Shown here: one piece after another, positions 32,935 to 41,587 of the stretch
How the letters are laid out: the number at the start of each line of letters is the position of its first letter
Position numbering within the stretch: position 1 is the first letter of the stretch
Assembly: GCA_034005165.1 (NCBI GenBank)
Contig: JAVEVE010000007.1
Location: forward strand, 39,768-103,767
DNA: 64,000 bases
Direction: 5' to 3'
Origin: UBA1573 sp034005165
GTDB taxonomy: Bacteria > Pseudomonadota > Alphaproteobacteria > Micavibrionales > Micavibrionaceae
The notes under the pieces: model-generated
Told to the model about the DNA's origin: nothing
Databases searched by the model: none
What the model saw: only the letters and a program-made list of their open reading frames with translations
Position numbers and translations under genes: made by a program

Positions 32935-33408
32935 ATGCCCACACTTAAAGATCAATGGTATAGCAAGGCAGCTGCTCCTGCAGGGAAATATTATGAGTTA
33001 CTTGGACGCTCGAGGGACATTGCCGAGCGCAGCTTTGCAGGCCAAGACACTCCGCTTCAGGAAGCAAAAGATGTAGGGTTCACTCAGCATCAGATTACAG
33101 TGTGGCTAGGAAAAAACACATTTAATGCTCTTGCCCAGTTCCCGATCTTATACCGCCTTCAAGTCGGGAATAACACTTTCAGTTACTATGCTTATGTACC
33201 AACCGCTTACAACGGAGCGCATACTCCTGTAGTGGACGGACGTTTAATTGATTCACAGAAAGAGCTTAATCTTCTCAATGCAGGTTTATTTGCCAACGGG
33301 CATTCGACTCCAGTCCAAAAATACGTTTTCAGGGACCTTGCCGTAAAAGTTCCTGAAGATTTTTCAGGAGAAAGACATCTTTTTCATTTTGACAGTTTTG
33401 ACTACTAG
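32935..33408 (+). CDS. Unrecognised protein inserted between leuC and leuD
   Basis: A 157-residue soluble protein with no signal or family that I recognise. It is rich in aromatic residues: MPTLKDQWYSKAAAPAGKYY, FNALAQFPILYRLQVGNN, FSYYAYVPTAYNGAHTP and a HLFHFDSFDY end. Its ATG follows the leuC TAA directly, with AAGGAAG in the last leuC codons, and leuD begins 12 bases after its stop. It should therefore be made whenever LeuC and LeuD are. Since LeuC and LeuD form a complex, an intervening unrelated gene is unusual. Function unknown. Confidence 0.78.
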   Translation: MPTLKDQWYSKAAAPAGKYYELLGRSRDIAERSFAGQDTPLQEAKDVGFTQHQITVWLGKNTFNALAQFPILYRLQVGNNTFSYYAYVPTAYNGAHTPVVDGRLIDSQKELNLLNAGLFANGHSTPVQKYVFRDLAVKVPEDFSGERHLFHFDSFDY

Positions 33409-33420
33409 GATTGAATTGCC

Positions 33421-34017
33421 ATGCTCCCTTTTCGTTCTCTTACATCCATCCCTGCCCCATTGCCACTCATCAATATCGATACAGATATGATTATCCCAAA
33501 GCAATTCTTACGCACAATCAAGCGTACAGGGCTTTCCTCCGGATTGTTCTATGAAATGCGCTTTGACGAAAACGGAAATCAGAAATCTGACTTTGTTTTA
33601 AATCGTGATCCCTATTCTACTTCCGCTGTTTTAGTGGCAGGGGAAAATTTCGGATGTGGATCATCACGCGAACACGCCCCTTGGGCCTTATTGGATTTCG
33701 GAATTCGCTGCATCATTGCACCGAGCTATTCAGACATTTTCTTTAACAACTGCTTCAAGAACGGTATTTTGCCGATTTGCGCCCCCCAGTCAGTTGTTGA
33801 CGCTCTTATCCAGGATGGCGAAAATAACAAAGAAATTACCGTTGACCTTGAACAACAGAAAATTGTCTCCGGCAATGATGTCTATGTTTTTGATATTGAT
33901 CCATTCAGAAAACATTGTTTACTCAATGGACTGGATGATATTGGCCTAACATTAGAAAAAGAATCTTTTATTTCAACTTACGAAACCAAGCGCGCGCAGG
34001 ATAAACCATGGCTATAA
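33421..34017 (+). CDS. leuD: 3-isopropylmalate dehydratase small subunit
   Basis: Small (swivelling) subunit of isopropylmalate isomerase. The 198-residue protein has INIDTDMIIPKQFLRTIKR, the GENFGCGSSREHAPWALLDFG motif and IIAPSYSDIFFNNCFKNGILPI, all characteristic of LeuD. It lies 12 bases after an unrecognised gene that separates it from leuC, and its last ten bases overlap leuB. Length and motifs are complete, so the inserted gene has not damaged it. Confidence 0.97.
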   Translation: MLPFRSLTSIPAPLPLINIDTDMIIPKQFLRTIKRTGLSSGLFYEMRFDENGNQKSDFVLNRDPYSTSAVLVAGENFGCGSSREHAPWALLDFGIRCIIAPSYSDIFFNNCFKNGILPICAPQSVVDALIQDGENNKEITVDLEQQKIVSGNDVYVFDIDPFRKHCLLNGLDDIGLTLEKESFISTYETKRAQDKPWL

Positions 34018-35123
34018 AAAATATTCTAATTACCCCTGGCGATGGCATTGGCCCTGAAGTCATGGCTGAAGTCTCTAAAATTATTGCTTTCTTGGATACT
34101 GAAAGCATTGCCGCTTTCTCTGTAACCCAGCGCCCAATCGGCGGCGCATCTATTGATGCCCATGGTGTCCCTGTTACTGATGAGACTATTGATCTAGGGA
34201 AAAATGCAGATTGCGTTCTACTCGGTGCCGTTGGTGGTCCTAAATGGGATCAGGTCGATTATTCTGTACGACCAGAGGCAGGCCTTTTGAAAATCCGTAA
34301 AGAGCTTGGGCTTTTTGCAAACCTGCGCCCTGCCCTAGTCTTTGATGCCTTGATTGACGCGTCTACTCTCAAAGCAGATGTTATTCAAGGTCTCGATATT
34401 CTGATCGTTCGTGAATTAACAGGGGGTGTTTATTTTGGGGAACCACGCGGTATATTTGATTTGCCGAACGGCGAGCGTCAAGGAATCAATACACAAGTTT
34501 ATACGACATCCGAGATTCAGCGTGTTGCCCGTGTCGCCTTTGAACTTGCGCAAAAGCGTGGTAAAAAGTTGTGCTCTTGTGAAAAAGCCAATGTGATGGA
34601 GTCCGGAAAACTCTGGCGAGAAGAAGTCTCAAAAATTTCCGGTGATTATGCAGATGTCACTTTGTCCCATATGTATGCAGATAACTGCGCGATGCAACTT
34701 CTCAAAAATCCGCGCCAGTTTGACGTTATTGTCACTGATAACCTGTTTGGTGATATTCTATCAGATGAAGCCTCCATGCTAACAGGATCCTTGGGAATGT
34801 TGCCGTCAGCCTCTCTGGGGGCAAGAGACCCCGCAGGAAATCAAAATGCGCTTTATGAGCCAGTCCACGGCTCCGCCCCAGATATTGCTGGCCAAAACAA
34901 AGCCAATCCACTAGCGGCAATCCTCAGTTTTGCTATGGCCTTGCGTTTTTCTCTTGACCTATCATCCTTAGCCGACCATATAGAGGCGTCTGCTCGGGCC
35001 GTATTGGACCGTGGCATTCGCACACCAGATATTATGGCGGAAGGCTGCCATGCTGTCGGGACGTCCGAGATGGGCGATGCAATTATTGATGAACTCAAAA
35101 CAAGATTAAGGAAAGCTGCATAA
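34008..35123 (+). CDS. leuB: 3-isopropylmalate dehydrogenase
   Basis: Oxidatively decarboxylates 3-isopropylmalate to 2-oxoisocaproate with NAD. The 371-residue protein has the N-terminal ITPGDGIGPEVMAEV, LRPALVFDAL, the substrate arginines around VRELTGGVYFGEPRG, and the metal-binding DNLFGDILSDEASMLTGSLG. HGSAPDIAGQNKANPLAAIL gives the NAD-specific end. It overlaps leuD by ten bases and runs into ppa with one base between them. Confidence 0.98.
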   Translation: MAIKNILITPGDGIGPEVMAEVSKIIAFLDTESIAAFSVTQRPIGGASIDAHGVPVTDETIDLGKNADCVLLGAVGGPKWDQVDYSVRPEAGLLKIRKELGLFANLRPALVFDALIDASTLKADVIQGLDILIVRELTGGVYFGEPRGIFDLPNGERQGINTQVYTTSEIQRVARVAFELAQKRGKKLCSCEKANVMESGKLWREEVSKISGDYADVTLSHMYADNCAMQLLKNPRQFDVIVTDNLFGDILSDEASMLTGSLGMLPSASLGARDPAGNQNALYEPVHGSAPDIAGQNKANPLAAILSFAMALRFSLDLSSLADHIEASARAVLDRGIRTPDIMAEGCHAVGTSEMGDAIIDELKTRLRKAA

Positions 35124-35124
35124 A

Positions 35125-35658
35125 ATGTTTTTGGATAAAATTCCGGCTGGTGAAAATGCTCCATATGATATCAACGTCATTATCGAGAATCCAATGGGTG
35201 GTGAGCCTGTAAAATACGAACTTGATAAAGACTCAGGCGCGATGTATGTCGACCGTTTCCTGCATACCGCGATGTATTATCCCGGAAACTATGGTTTTAT
35301 TCCGCACACTCTGTCAGGTGACGGGGACCCTGTAGACGTTCTAGTCATTACACGCCTGCCAGTTATGCCAGGTGCTGTTTTGCGCTCCCGCCCTGTCGGT
35401 GTATTGTTAATGGAGGATGATGGTGGTGAAGATGAAAAGATTATCGCTGTCCCGCATGCCAAACTTTATCCGTATCACGACAACGTTGAGGACCTTGAGC
35501 AAATTCGTCCTGTTTTGCGCGAAAAAATTTCCCACTTCTTTGCTCATTACAAAGATCTGGAAGCTGGAAAATGGTCTAAAGTCAAAGGCTGGGGAGATGC
35601 CGAACACGCTGCCAAACTTATTCAGGAAGGCATAGAGCGTTTCAAAAACACAAAATAA
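35125..35658 (+). CDS. ppa: Inorganic pyrophosphatase, family I
   Basis: Hydrolyses pyrophosphate to phosphate, pulling biosynthetic reactions forward. The 177-residue protein contains NVIIENPMGGEPVKYELDKD, YPGNYGFIPHTLSGDGDPVD with metal-binding aspartates (SGDGDPVDVLV), and FFAHYKDLEAGKWSKVKGWG. This is the soluble hexameric type. It begins one base past leuB, so it is cotranscribed with the leu genes, and is followed by a hairpin that ends the operon. Confidence 0.97.
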   Translation: MFLDKIPAGENAPYDINVIIENPMGGEPVKYELDKDSGAMYVDRFLHTAMYYPGNYGFIPHTLSGDGDPVDVLVITRLPVMPGAVLRSRPVGVLLMEDDGGEDEKIIAVPHAKLYPYHDNVEDLEQIRPVLREKISHFFAHYKDLEAGKWSKVKGWGDAEHAAKLIQEGIERFKNTK

Positions 35659-35672
35659 ACTAGAAACAAGAA

Positions 35673-35697
35673 AAGGGCGGTGTTACTGCCCTTCTTT
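35673..35697 (+). terminator. Terminator between ppa and the AhpD-like gene (usable both ways)
   Basis: AAGGGC / GCCCTT plus inner G-U and G-C pairs make a stem of about 8 bp around TGTTA. On the plus strand it is followed by CTTTCTT; on the minus strand by TTTTCTTG. The convergent genes ppa and the AhpD-like gene can both use it. Confidence 0.75.
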
Positions 35698-35721
35698 CTT
35701 CTCTGCTCCATCTGTCGTTTA

Positions 35722-36075
35722 TCAAACACTTTTTGCATCTACGAACTGATCGTAAGCCCGTAAGGCGTCTGCTGCATACATCAGGTTTGGACCACCTCCC
35801 ATATAAACAGTCATTGCTAAAGTTTCGGCGACTTCTTCACGAGTAGCCCCCAAATCAAGACAGGCTTTTGCATGAAACCCTATACATCCATCACATCGCA
35901 CAGCAACACCAATTGCCAATGCTATCAGCTCCTTGGTTTTCTTATCCAGCGCACCGTCCGCCAAAGCCCCTTTGGCCAATGCAGAAAATCCAGCCATCGC
36001 ATCAGGACTCGCCTTGCGCAGCTCTCCAATATATTCGGAAATGTTCTTGGTTAATTCCTGATAATCCTTTGCCAT
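35722..36075 (-). CDS. Carboxymuconolactone decarboxylase/AhpD family protein
   Basis: A 117-residue helical protein of the CMD family. It carries the AhpD-like redox motif in AVRCDGCIGFHAKACLDLGA (C-x-x-C followed by His), which fits a peroxidase or disulfide reductase role rather than a ring-cleavage decarboxylase. The tail DALRAYDQF is typical. A single gene, convergent with ppa, with GGAGATTG before the ATG. Its electron donor and substrate cannot be told from sequence. Confidence 0.88.
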   Translation of the reverse strand: MAKDYQELTKNISEYIGELRKASPDAMAGFSALAKGALADGALDKKTKELIALAIGVAVRCDGCIGFHAKACLDLGATREEVAETLAMTVYMGGGPNLMYAADALRAYDQFVDAKSV

Positions 36076-36215
36076 GGCAATCTCCTTTGGGTGAATTTTT
36101 TACTGATCACGAATAATACTTTATTTTTTTTTAATATGTTCTATATAATAGCTACCAAAATAATTTCAACCAATTTACAATACATGCGACCCTTTATCCG
36201 GTCCATCGGGAAAAC

Positions 36216-36578
36216 ATGACGATGCTGTTTTTTGGAAATAGAAAGGCCAAGAAGATGATTAAAGAAATCGATCCTGCCACGCTTGAACTGTGGCTCTCTA
36301 GTGATGAGGCTGTTTTGATTGATGTCCGTGAACCAGATGAATTTCAATCAGGCCATATTGAAGGTGCTATTTCTATTCCGTTATCCGTGTTTCCTCAAAC
36401 CTATAATCACGACACCTATCCAGCCGATAAAAAAATCGTCTTCCAATGCAAAGCCGGTGGACGCTCCATGAGAGCCTGTCAGGTTGTTTGTGAAATGGCC
36501 GAAGTAGAAGACAATGTCTATAACCTAGCAGGCGGGATCGGGTCTTGGACAGCTAGCGGCCGTAAAGTTGTTGCTTAG
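36216..36578 (+). CDS. Rhodanese-domain protein
   Basis: A 120-residue single rhodanese domain (sulfur transfer or redox signalling). It has VLIDVREPDEFQSGHIEGAI, the catalytic loop FQCKAGGRSMRACQV with the active-site cysteine, and NLAGGIGSWTASG near the C-terminus. The six-residue loop C-K-A-G-G-R is typical of sulfurtransferases. Two starts are possible: ATG 36216 or ATG 36255, the latter preceded by AGAAAGG. It overlaps the end of greB by four bases on the other strand. Confidence 0.87.
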   Translation: MTMLFFGNRKAKKMIKEIDPATLELWLSSDEAVLIDVREPDEFQSGHIEGAISIPLSVFPQTYNHDTYPADKKIVFQCKAGGRSMRACQVVCEMAEVEDNVYNLAGGIGSWTASGRKVVA

Positions 36579-37132
36579 TCACATATTTCATATTCAATCG
36601 CGATGATTTCCATCACCTGCGTGCCGCCAACGGTACGCAGCTCTATTTCGTCCCCTATCCCCTTTTTCATCAAGGCACGCGCAACAGGTGATATCCAGTT
36701 GATTTTTCCATGATCCATATCCGCTTCGTCAACACCAACTAGCTTAACAATCATCTCTGTGTCATTCTCATCAACATACGTCACTGTTGCCCCGAAAAAA
36801 ACCTTATCCAAGTTTTGTTGTTTTCTTGGGTCCACAATCTCTGCTGTTTCAAGTCTCTTGGTCAGGTATCTCAAACGTCGATCAATTTCACGAAGTTTCT
36901 TTTTATTATAAAGGTAATCTCCGTTTTCCGAGCGATCTCCGTTTCCGGCAGCCCAAGAAACTATCTCGACAATTTTCGGACGCTCGAAACGAACAAGCTG
37001 CTCAAGTTCATCGCTCAACATCTTATACCCCACAGGGGTCATCAAATTTTTTATATCTTTCGGCAGAGGATCAATCTCTTCATGATCCTCTTCATTTTCG
37101 CCGTCACCTTCTTTTGTAAATGCCTTGCTCAT
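36575..37132 (-). CDS. greB: Transcription elongation factor GreB
   Basis: Rescues backtracked RNA polymerase by stimulating its RNA cleavage. The 185-residue protein has a coiled-coil N-terminal domain whose tip carries GDRSENGDYLYNKKKLREID (the acidic pair that reaches the active site) and RRLRYLTKRLETAE, which marks GreB rather than GreA, and a C-terminal FKBP-like domain (ISPVARALMKKGIGDEIEL). The acidic 30-residue N-terminal extension is common in alpha- and betaproteobacterial GreB. It diverges from slyX. Confidence 0.94.
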   Translation of the reverse strand: MSKAFTKEGDGENEEDHEEIDPLPKDIKNLMTPVGYKMLSDELEQLVRFERPKIVEIVSWAAGNGDRSENGDYLYNKKKLREIDRRLRYLTKRLETAEIVDPRKQQNLDKVFFGATVTYVDENDTEMIVKLVGVDEADMDHGKINWISPVARALMKKGIGDEIELRTVGGTQVMEIIAIEYEICD

Positions 37133-37208
37133 GTAAAAACTCTAATGATTCTAGTCATTTAATGCAAATAGATTGTCAAACAACCCCATTTATGTGTAAA
37201 ACATCGGC

Positions 37209-37451
37209 ATGACAGATTTAGAGACCAAAATTAGTAAACTTGAAATGCTTGTGGCCCATCAAGACAAGCAAATTGCCGATTTGAGTGACATGACAGCAGA
37301 TCAATGGAAAGAGATAGATATTCTCAGAACTCAGGTCAAATACCTTGTTGGTCGCATGAAGGATATGGAAGCATCCGGCGGAGACGACAAGTTGGGAGAT
37401 GCCAAAACTGTTACTGAAATGGCTGCTGCCGAAAAACCACCGCATTATTGA
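37209..37451 (+). CDS. slyX: SlyX family protein
   Basis: An 80-residue coiled-coil protein, MTDLETKISKLEMLVAHQDK with regular heptads, and the family's conserved C-terminal end EKPPHY. SlyX occurs widely in proteobacteria, and its function is unknown. It diverges from greB and is 12 bases before the dihydrouridine synthase gene, so the two are probably cotranscribed. Confidence 0.87.
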   Translation: MTDLETKISKLEMLVAHQDKQIADLSDMTADQWKEIDILRTQVKYLVGRMKDMEASGGDDKLGDAKTVTEMAAAEKPPHY

Positions 37452-37463
37452 TCGATTGAGCGC

Positions 37464-38483
37464 ATGTCTTTCTCCATTGGCACTGTAAATATCGACTCCC
37501 CTGTTTTTCTTGCGCCTATGTCGGGCGTATCAGATCCTCCCTATCGACGGATGGTTCGTCGTTTTGGCGCAGGACTCGTCTTTTCCGAGATGCTTGCAAC
37601 CCGTCCTATGGTAGAGAATGCCCGAAAATCGCCTAAGAAACGTGAGATGTTTGATTTTGAAAATGAATTCCCAATTGCCGTCCAGCTAGCAGGTTGCGAG
37701 CCCGATGTCGTGGCAGAGGCAGCACGTATTTGTGAGGCCCGCGGTGCGCATTTGATTGATCTAAATTTTGGATGCCCCGTCAAGAAAATTGTCAATAATA
37801 TGGGGGGATCTGCCTTAATGCGTGACGAAGATTTATCCATGCGCATTATCGAATCCACGGTTAACGCCGTGTCAGTTCCTGTTTCCGTTAAAATGCGTTT
37901 GGGATGGGATTTCGACTGCTTGAATGCTCATCGACTTGCAAAGATGTCAGAAAATGTTGGTGTGCAAATGATTACAGTTCACGGACGGACACGCAACCAG
38001 CTTTATAATGGTTCAGCTGATTGGAATGCTGTTCGTGCGGTCCGAGATGAAATTTCAATTCCTCTGATTGTTAACGGTGATATCTGCTCTATTGAAGACG
38101 CACGTACAGCACTTGAGTGCTCCGGTGCAGATGGGGTTATGGTCGGGCGTGGGACCTATGGCCGCCCATGGCTTGCTCAACAGATAATTGATGCTCTTTC
38201 GGGGAATGCCATAAAGGCTCCTCCTATCGGAAATTCCCTATTTGAGATTATAGATACGCATTATCGCGAGATTATTGCCTATTACGGAGAACGTACTGGT
38301 GTGCAAATCGGACGTAAACATCTGGGGTGGTATGCACAATCGAATCTCACTTCATCGGAAAAAATTGCGTCTTTCAAGTCTGCAGTCAATACATCTGTAT
38401 CTTCTGAGGCTGTCTACGAAATCATTGCTGCATATTTTAAGGATAAACGTACTGAATCACACATAGTGGCATCGCTAGCCTAG
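37464..38483 (+). CDS. dus: tRNA-dihydrouridine synthase (DusB/NifR3 type)
   Basis: FMN enzyme that reduces uridines in tRNA loops. The 339-residue protein has PVFLAPMSGVSDPPYRRMVR, the catalytic cysteine in LIDLNFGCPVKKIVNNMGGS, and the FMN/phosphate segments KMRLGWDF, VHGRTRNQLYNGSADW, VNGDICSIEDA and GVMVGRGTYGRPWL. The pattern fits the DusB/NifR3 group of alphaproteobacteria, although ntrB/ntrC do not follow here. It converges on a small exported-protein gene with a four-base overlap. Confidence 0.94.
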   Translation: MSFSIGTVNIDSPVFLAPMSGVSDPPYRRMVRRFGAGLVFSEMLATRPMVENARKSPKKREMFDFENEFPIAVQLAGCEPDVVAEAARICEARGAHLIDLNFGCPVKKIVNNMGGSALMRDEDLSMRIIESTVNAVSVPVSVKMRLGWDFDCLNAHRLAKMSENVGVQMITVHGRTRNQLYNGSADWNAVRAVRDEISIPLIVNGDICSIEDARTALECSGADGVMVGRGTYGRPWLAQQIIDALSGNAIKAPPIGNSLFEIIDTHYREIIAYYGERTGVQIGRKHLGWYAQSNLTSSEKIASFKSAVNTSVSSEAVYEIIAAYFKDKRTESHIVASLA

Positions 38484-38995
38484 AACCCCGGCTTCAAACT
38501 TCTGGAGCATATATTATCAGCATTGACTAAGGCTGCTCTGGTTCTTGCAATAATAATTTTCCAGACTTCTTTTTCTACGTCCGCAGATCTGTTCGCCTTG
38601 TCATTTTTTTCTTGATCGACAACGTTCAGATTTCCAAACAATTTCTCGAAATCTTCGCCATAAGATTCCAGTATCCTTCCTTTTAATCGTGCATCACTGA
38701 CAAGCCAAGGAAAGGCATTATAGGTGCGGACTTCCGAACATTCCACATAAACAGGTCTGAGATTAAGGTCTTCCGGTATTGTCGAAAATTTGATCTGTTC
38801 ATCATGGGTCTTTTCGAACGCGACATCAAAAGCCTTTATGATGTTGATATGACCCTTGGCGCTGATGATAACATCTGCCGACTCTAAATCTGTTCTTTTC
38901 TGCAAGTTCGTTGGCTGAGCTGCCGTAGTACCTAAAGAAATTCCTGCAACAATCAGAAACTTCATCGCTAGGTTTATTCGGAATCTTGCTGCCAT
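38480..38995 (-). CDS. Exported hypothetical protein, partner of the TyrA-like gene
   Basis: A 171-residue protein with a signal peptide (basic MAARFRINLAMKFL then a hydrophobic run ending TTAAQ). The mature part is charged and helical with SADVIISAKGHINIIKAFD, VYVECSEVRTYNAFPWLVSD and VWKIIIARTRAALVNADNIC; two cysteines are present. I do not recognise a family. A strong AGGAGGG precedes the ATG, and the gene follows the TyrA-like gene by 12 bases, so the two are translated together. Periplasmic location beside a cytoplasmic enzyme is odd. Confidence 0.72.
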   Translation of the reverse strand: MAARFRINLAMKFLIVAGISLGTTAAQPTNLQKRTDLESADVIISAKGHINIIKAFDVAFEKTHDEQIKFSTIPEDLNLRPVYVECSEVRTYNAFPWLVSDARLKGRILESYGEDFEKLFGNLNVVDQEKNDKANRSADVEKEVWKIIIARTRAALVNADNICSRSLKPGF

Positions 38996-39007
38996 TTCTC
39001 CCTCCTT

Positions 39008-39766
39008 TTACTTCGTATTGACCTCAGAAAGGAAGTTTTCCAGATCTTTGACAGCTCCAAAGAAATCCTGTTTGGTTTTTTCAACATAAGGATTATCTCT
39101 CTGAATCGCCAAAAATAATTCATCACTATCATAGCGAATCATTTCCACCATTTCGTTCAATAGCGTATATGTTTTTGTTTTTTGACTAATCTCAGGAACA
39201 TCCATACGGCTGAATACTTTTGCAATCATGTGGGTCAACCCCTGAACAACAGCCATCTCCTTATCATGATCCTCCGGAGAAGTTTCATGAACTTTCAGAA
39301 ACAAAACTTCTGACAGAAAATTGCGGATACAATTTGTTCTATGCGTCATCCCAACATCACATAGCGTGACATTCAAACCAGAAATGCCGTTTTTTCCACT
39401 TTGAGGGCCAAACAAAGGGTGTAGGCTGATATACTCAACTCCTTTGGGCAACATATCCTTTACTAGCTTGACCGGAGATACCTTAACCGAACACAAATCT
39501 ATTAAAAGCTGACCTTTTCTTAATTTGTGCTGGATTGATGCCATAGCCTCTTCCATGTGGACGACCGGAACACACAGCACGATGATGTCACACTCGCATA
39601 TATAATTGAGATCACAAATTTCAACATTATAGAGCTCCCCCACTTTCGAGAGGTCACGATGAGTGTCATATATACTGACATTAAAATATGGAATCAGGTA
39701 TTTCAGCATAAATTCGCCAAAGGCGCCGACACCAATTACGCCTAATGTTTGCCTATTTCCTGCCAT
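39008..39766 (-). CDS. Prephenate/arogenate dehydrogenase-like protein
   Basis: A 252-residue NAD(P) enzyme of the TyrA family. The Rossmann motif is LGVIGVGAFGEFMLKYL, then IIVLCVPVVHMEEAM, the substrate-binding SLHPLFGPQSGKNGISGL (His and Arg/Ser positions as in plant-type arogenate dehydrogenases) and a helical C-terminal domain with AVVQGLTHMIAKVF. It lacks the ACT or chorismate-mutase extension and is shorter than classical TyrA. No other aromatic amino acid gene is nearby. The main TyrA may be elsewhere, so this may be a paralogue with another role. Confidence 0.82.
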   Translation of the reverse strand: MAGNRQTLGVIGVGAFGEFMLKYLIPYFNVSIYDTHRDLSKVGELYNVEICDLNYICECDIIVLCVPVVHMEEAMASIQHKLRKGQLLIDLCSVKVSPVKLVKDMLPKGVEYISLHPLFGPQSGKNGISGLNVTLCDVGMTHRTNCIRNFLSEVLFLKVHETSPEDHDKEMAVVQGLTHMIAKVFSRMDVPEISQKTKTYTLLNEMVEMIRYDSDELFLAIQRDNPYVEKTKQDFFGAVKDLENFLSEVNTK

Positions 39767-39890
39767 TTACTGCTCCGCACTGTAAAAGTCCAAATTATGG
39801 ATACTTTACACGGCTTTTCCTCTTCAATCCAGATCGTAAATCGGCTAAAAAGATGGATATTTTTGGTTTAACCATCATGGAGATATTATA

Positions 39891-41318
39891 ATGACAGCCG
39901 CAACCGCTCAGGAGTCCGAGCAGACAACTTCCATCCGTATCGAAACAGATTCATTCGGAGAGATCGAAGTTCCAGCCAACCAGTACTGGGGGGCTCAGAC
40001 ACAACGTTCCCTTGGCAACTTTAAAATCGGCGGAGAAAGAATGCCTGCGCCACTGGTTCGCGCCTTGGGTATCATCAAACGTGCGGCGGCGCAAACCAAC
40101 ATGGCGTTAGGAGTTCTTGACCCTAAAGTCGGGCAAGCCATTGTGAATGCTGCCGAAGAAGTCATTGACGGGTCTATGATTCATGAATTTCCACTCGTAG
40201 TCTGGCAAACCGGTTCTGGTACACAAACCAACATGAATGCAAATGAAGTCATTTCCAACCGCGCTATTGAAATGTTGGGCGGAGAAATGGGATCGAAGAA
40301 ACCTGTTCACCCGAACGATCACGTCAACATGGGGCAATCTTCAAATGATACGTTCCCAACGGCTATGCATATTGCCGCCGGAGAACAAGTTTATCACGAA
40401 CTGATACCTGCTCTTGAATATCTGCATGCTGCATTGGATGCCAAAGCCAAGGCCTTTGATCATATTGTCAAGATCGGCCGCACGCATCTGATGGATGCAA
40501 CACCATTAACCTTGGGTCAAGAGTTCTCTGGATATGCCAAGCAATTGGAATTTTCCATTGATCGTGTCAAGACAACCTTCCCGCGTCTGATGCAATTGGC
40601 ACAAGGCGGCACCGCTGTCGGAACAGGTATTAACTCCAAAGCCGGATTTGCTGAAAAATTCGCTGATGAGGTTGCTGCCATTACTGCACTGCCTTTTGTT
40701 ACAGCAGAAAACAAATTCGAGGCCTTGGCAGCACATGATGCGATGGTCGAAGTATCTGGTGTTTTGAATACGATTGCGACATCCCTTATGAAGATTGCCA
40801 ACGATATTCGCCTACTGGGCTCAGGACCACGCTGCGGAATCGGCGAATTGGTCTTACCTGCGAACGAACCCGGCTCCTCTATTATGCCGGGAAAAGTCAA
40901 CCCAACCCAATGCGAAGCCATGACCATGCTCTGCGCACAAGTGATGGGCAACCATGTAGCGGTAACAATTGCAGGGTCGAACGGACATTTCGAACTCAAC
41001 GTTTTCAAACCGGTTATTATTTTTAACGTCTTGCAATCAATTCGCTTGATTGCAGATGGCTGCCGCAGCTTCACAGATAATTGTGTTGCAGGCATCGAGG
41101 CCGATGAACGACGTATCGAGAAATTGATGTACGAAAGCTTAATGCTGGTAACTGCATTGAACCCTCATATCGGATACGACAATGCCGCAAAGATTGCGAA
41201 AAAGGCCCATAACGAAGGAACATCTCTAAAACAGGCCGGCATAGAACTAGGGCTTCTCACCGAAGAACAATTTGCCGAATGGATAAAACCTGAAGAGATG
41301 GTCCGTCCACGTGACTAA
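39891..41318 (+). CDS. fumC: Class II fumarate hydratase
   Basis: Iron-independent fumarase of the citric-acid cycle. The 475-residue protein has QYWGAQTQRSLGNFKIGGER, SGTQTNMNANEVISNRA, HPNDHVNMGQSSNDTFPTAM, KIGRTHLMDATPLTLGQEFS and the signature GSSIMPGKVNPTQCEAM. Well conserved and full length. It overlaps the ribbon-helix-helix gene downstream by eight bases; this pairing is common in alphaproteobacteria. Confidence 0.97.
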   Translation: MTAATAQESEQTTSIRIETDSFGEIEVPANQYWGAQTQRSLGNFKIGGERMPAPLVRALGIIKRAAAQTNMALGVLDPKVGQAIVNAAEEVIDGSMIHEFPLVVWQTGSGTQTNMNANEVISNRAIEMLGGEMGSKKPVHPNDHVNMGQSSNDTFPTAMHIAAGEQVYHELIPALEYLHAALDAKAKAFDHIVKIGRTHLMDATPLTLGQEFSGYAKQLEFSIDRVKTTFPRLMQLAQGGTAVGTGINSKAGFAEKFADEVAAITALPFVTAENKFEALAAHDAMVEVSGVLNTIATSLMKIANDIRLLGSGPRCGIGELVLPANEPGSSIMPGKVNPTQCEAMTMLCAQVMGNHVAVTIAGSNGHFELNVFKPVIIFNVLQSIRLIADGCRSFTDNCVAGIEADERRIEKLMYESLMLVTALNPHIGYDNAAKIAKKAHNEGTSLKQAGIELGLLTEEQFAEWIKPEEMVRPRD

Positions 41319-41565
41319 TATAGACACGGACATGTTATCAACGGCCCTGTCATCTCCCGTTATTAAACGTTCGGTGATGATTGCAGGGCATTCTACGTCC
41401 GTTTCTTTGGAACAGCCTTTTTGGGATGCCCTGTTGCATATAGCTGAACATCGGCAGCAAAGCTTATCCGATTTAATATCCGAAATAGATGAAGCGCGCG
41501 GAACGAATTTGTCCAGCGCGCTTCGTTTATATGTTCTCTTTTCTTTACAGTCCAATCAACCTTAA
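41311..41565 (+). CDS. Ribbon-helix-helix domain protein
   Basis: An 84-residue protein of the RHH_4 type: KRSVMIAGHSTSVSLEQPFW forms the strand and first helix, and LLHIAEHRQQSLSDLISEID with a final SSALRLYVL helix completes it. Such proteins often follow fumC in alphaproteobacteria; DNA targets are not known. The first start is a GTG that overlaps the fumC stop, and an ATG seven codons later is the alternative. Likely a small DNA-binding or regulatory protein. Confidence 0.82.
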   Translation: MTNIDTDMLSTALSSPVIKRSVMIAGHSTSVSLEQPFWDALLHIAEHRQQSLSDLISEIDEARGTNLSSALRLYVLFSLQSNQP

Positions 41566-41587
41566 GCGACATGAAGCTTACGGAGAG

